A stretch of DNA of 14,351 nucleotides, taken from contig JACKEQ010000064.1 in NCBI GenBank assembly GCA_020632885.1, positions 1 to 14,351 of the forward strand, written 5' to 3'. Source of the stretch: Alphaproteobacteria bacterium (GTDB taxonomy: Bacteria > Myxococcota_A > UBA796 > GCA-2862545). The notes beneath the pieces are model-generated. The model searched no databases and was not told where the DNA came from. It was given only the letters and a program-made list of their open reading frames with translations. The position numbers and the translations under genes are program-made. Positions 13,364 to 14,351 of the stretch are shown here, piece by piece. The stretch's first letter is position 1, and every line of letters starts with the position of its first letter.

Positions 13364-14351
13364 TGCGCCTCCGTCGCGTGTTCGTCGCGGCGGCGGGCGG
13401 GCTCGTGAGCCTCGCCGGCCTGGGGCTCGTGGCGGGGGTGGCGTTCACGTGGTGGCTGTCCACCCCGACCGGGAACCGCTGGCTGAAGCGGAGCCTGGAG
13501 ACGACCGTGAGCGCGTCCATGGCGGAGGGCGCGTTCGAGATCGACCACCTCGAGACGAACCTCGTGAGCCGCCTCGACATCCGCGGCCTCCGGATCATCG
13601 ACCCCCTGGGACGCCCGTTCCTCGAGGTGCCCGAGGCCTCCGCGAAGCTCGACATCACCAGCCTGATCACGGGTCCCCTGCACATCCAGAGCCTCGATGC
13701 GCGCGGCGTGCTCCTCCGCCTGGACACCGGCAGCTCGGGCCGGCTGCGACTCGCCGAGCTCTTCGGGCCCGCGTCCGACAGCACGGAGCCGTTCTCGATG
13801 CCCATCGGCCTCGAGATCGACCGGGCGGTGCTCGAGGGGACCCGCGTGCTCATGGACGAGACCCTGAGGCTCGAGGGCGGCGACCTGACCACCCGGCTGG
13901 ACGTGGACGGCCCGGTGTTCACGCTCACGGGCGCCGACCTCTGCGCGCACCTCGTCGTGCCCGGCCCGCTCCCGGTGTGCGCGACCGGCCCGCTCGTGTG
14001 GGACGGCGGAGCCCTCACGCTCACGGGGCTCGCCGTGGAGGGTCCGGGCACGGCCCTCGCGCTCACCGGCACGGCCGGCAGCACGATGGATCTGAAGGTG
14101 GACGCCGGGCGCATCGACCTCCTCGGCCTCGACCCGGTGGCGAGCCGCACCGGCCTGCGCGGCGTGCTCGGGGGCTCCCTGTCCATCGTCGGGCCCACCG
14201 ACGATCTCCGGATCACCGGCGACCTCGCGGGTCTGGACGGCACCTCGGGCGCCGTGCGGGTCGACGCCACGGCGAAGCTCGGCGAGACCCTCGCGTGGGG
14301 CGGGAAGCTCGGGGCCACGAACCTCGACGTGGCGCAGCTCTACGAGGGCAC
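13363..14351 (+). CDS. tamB: TamB-like (AsmA-like) protein, 3' end outside window
   Basis: An open frame from ATG 13363 to the window edge, at least 329 residues without a stop. It starts with basic MRLRR and a long membrane anchor (about 7-32), then TPTGNRWLKRSLE and short beta-strand repeats (IDHLETNLVSRLDIRGLRIID, FLEVPEASAKLDI, LHIQSLDARGVLLRLD), the beta-rich pattern of TamB and other AsmA-like bridge proteins that span the periplasm. TamB partners TamA-type barrels in the outer membrane; the one-base overlap with the TamL-like gene supports that pairing. Typical TamB proteins exceed 1000 residues, so most of it, including the C-terminal DUF490 region, is outside the window. Identification rests on architecture and context. 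Confidence 0.82.
   Translation, partial: MRLRRVFVAAAGGLVSLAGLGLVAGVAFTWWLSTPTGNRWLKRSLETTVSASMAEGAFEIDHLETNLVSRLDIRGLRIIDPLGRPFLEVPEASAKLDITSLITGPLHIQSLDARGVLLRLDTGSSGRLRLAELFGPASDSTEPFSMPIGLEIDRAVLEGTRVLMDETLRLEGGDLTTRLDVDGPVFTLTGADLCAHLVVPGPLPVCATGPLVWDGGALTLTGLAVEGPGTALALTGTAGSTMDLKVDAGRIDLLGLDPVASRTGLRGVLGGSLSIVGPTDDLRITGDLAGLDGTSGAVRVDATAKLGETLAWGGKLGATNLDVAQLYEG

Noticed and set aside
1..14351. tRNA, rRNA, CRISPR arrays, insertion sequences or integrase genes
   Set aside because: No such structures or protein motifs were recognised in the window by reading.

Overview
The window is GC-rich (about 70 %) bacterial chromosome, packed tightly with genes, many of which overlap by 1-11 bases and start at GTG or TTG. 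An outer-membrane TamA/TamB-type pair shows a diderm. A FecR-like anti-sigma factor, a Cys/Trp-motif small protein and a Pmp-like beta-helix protein are most familiar to me from Myxococcota and related former Deltaproteobacteria. That placement is inference, not proof.

Layout. (1) Bases 1-1353, + strand: 3' part of a secreted-type right-handed beta-helix protein with FxxN...GG repeats. (2) Bases 10209 down to 1344, - strand: a ten-gene run, in transcription order LysR-type regulator, two-TM membrane protein, asparagine-synthase-like protein, ECF sigma factor, FecR-like anti-sigma factor, Cys-motif membrane protein, dnaX, ybaB/ebfC, recR, and an RluA-family pseudouridine synthase. Gaps are at most about 46 bases and several junctions are TGATG, TAGTG or GTGA overlaps, so much of the run may be co-transcribed. 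(3) Bases 10210-10338: divergent intergenic region with an inverted repeat that overlaps a possible lysR promoter. (4) Bases 10339 to the right edge, + strand: a small sensor histidine kinase, a lipoprotein-type TamA homologue (TamL-like) and the start of a TamB-like protein.

The most notable feature is dnaX. The reading frame that begins at 4613 ends after 396 codons, giving a gamma-like clamp-loader subunit. The conserved tau-specific tail lies in the -1 frame. At the junction there is a textbook G-GGA-AAA slippery heptamer (3459-3453), a GGAGG Shine-Dalgarno-like element 11 bases upstream and a 7-bp GC-rich stem starting 5 bases downstream. This is the same trio of signals as in E. coli dnaX, but wired the other way round: here the frameshift makes the long tau form and normal decoding makes the short one.

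The second point of interest is the asparagine-synthase homologue (6859-8691). It keeps the two-domain fold signatures but has substitutions at key positions of both active sites: Cys2 is Gly, and SGGxDS has Gly in place of Asp. It is translationally coupled to a small membrane protein. The replication/repair block dnaX-ybaB-recR is a common bacterial arrangement; the sigma/anti-sigma pair and the TamL/TamB pair are each coupled by start/stop overlap. No tRNA, rRNA, CRISPR, insertion sequence or integrase was seen. There is no gene-free stretch over 300 bases.
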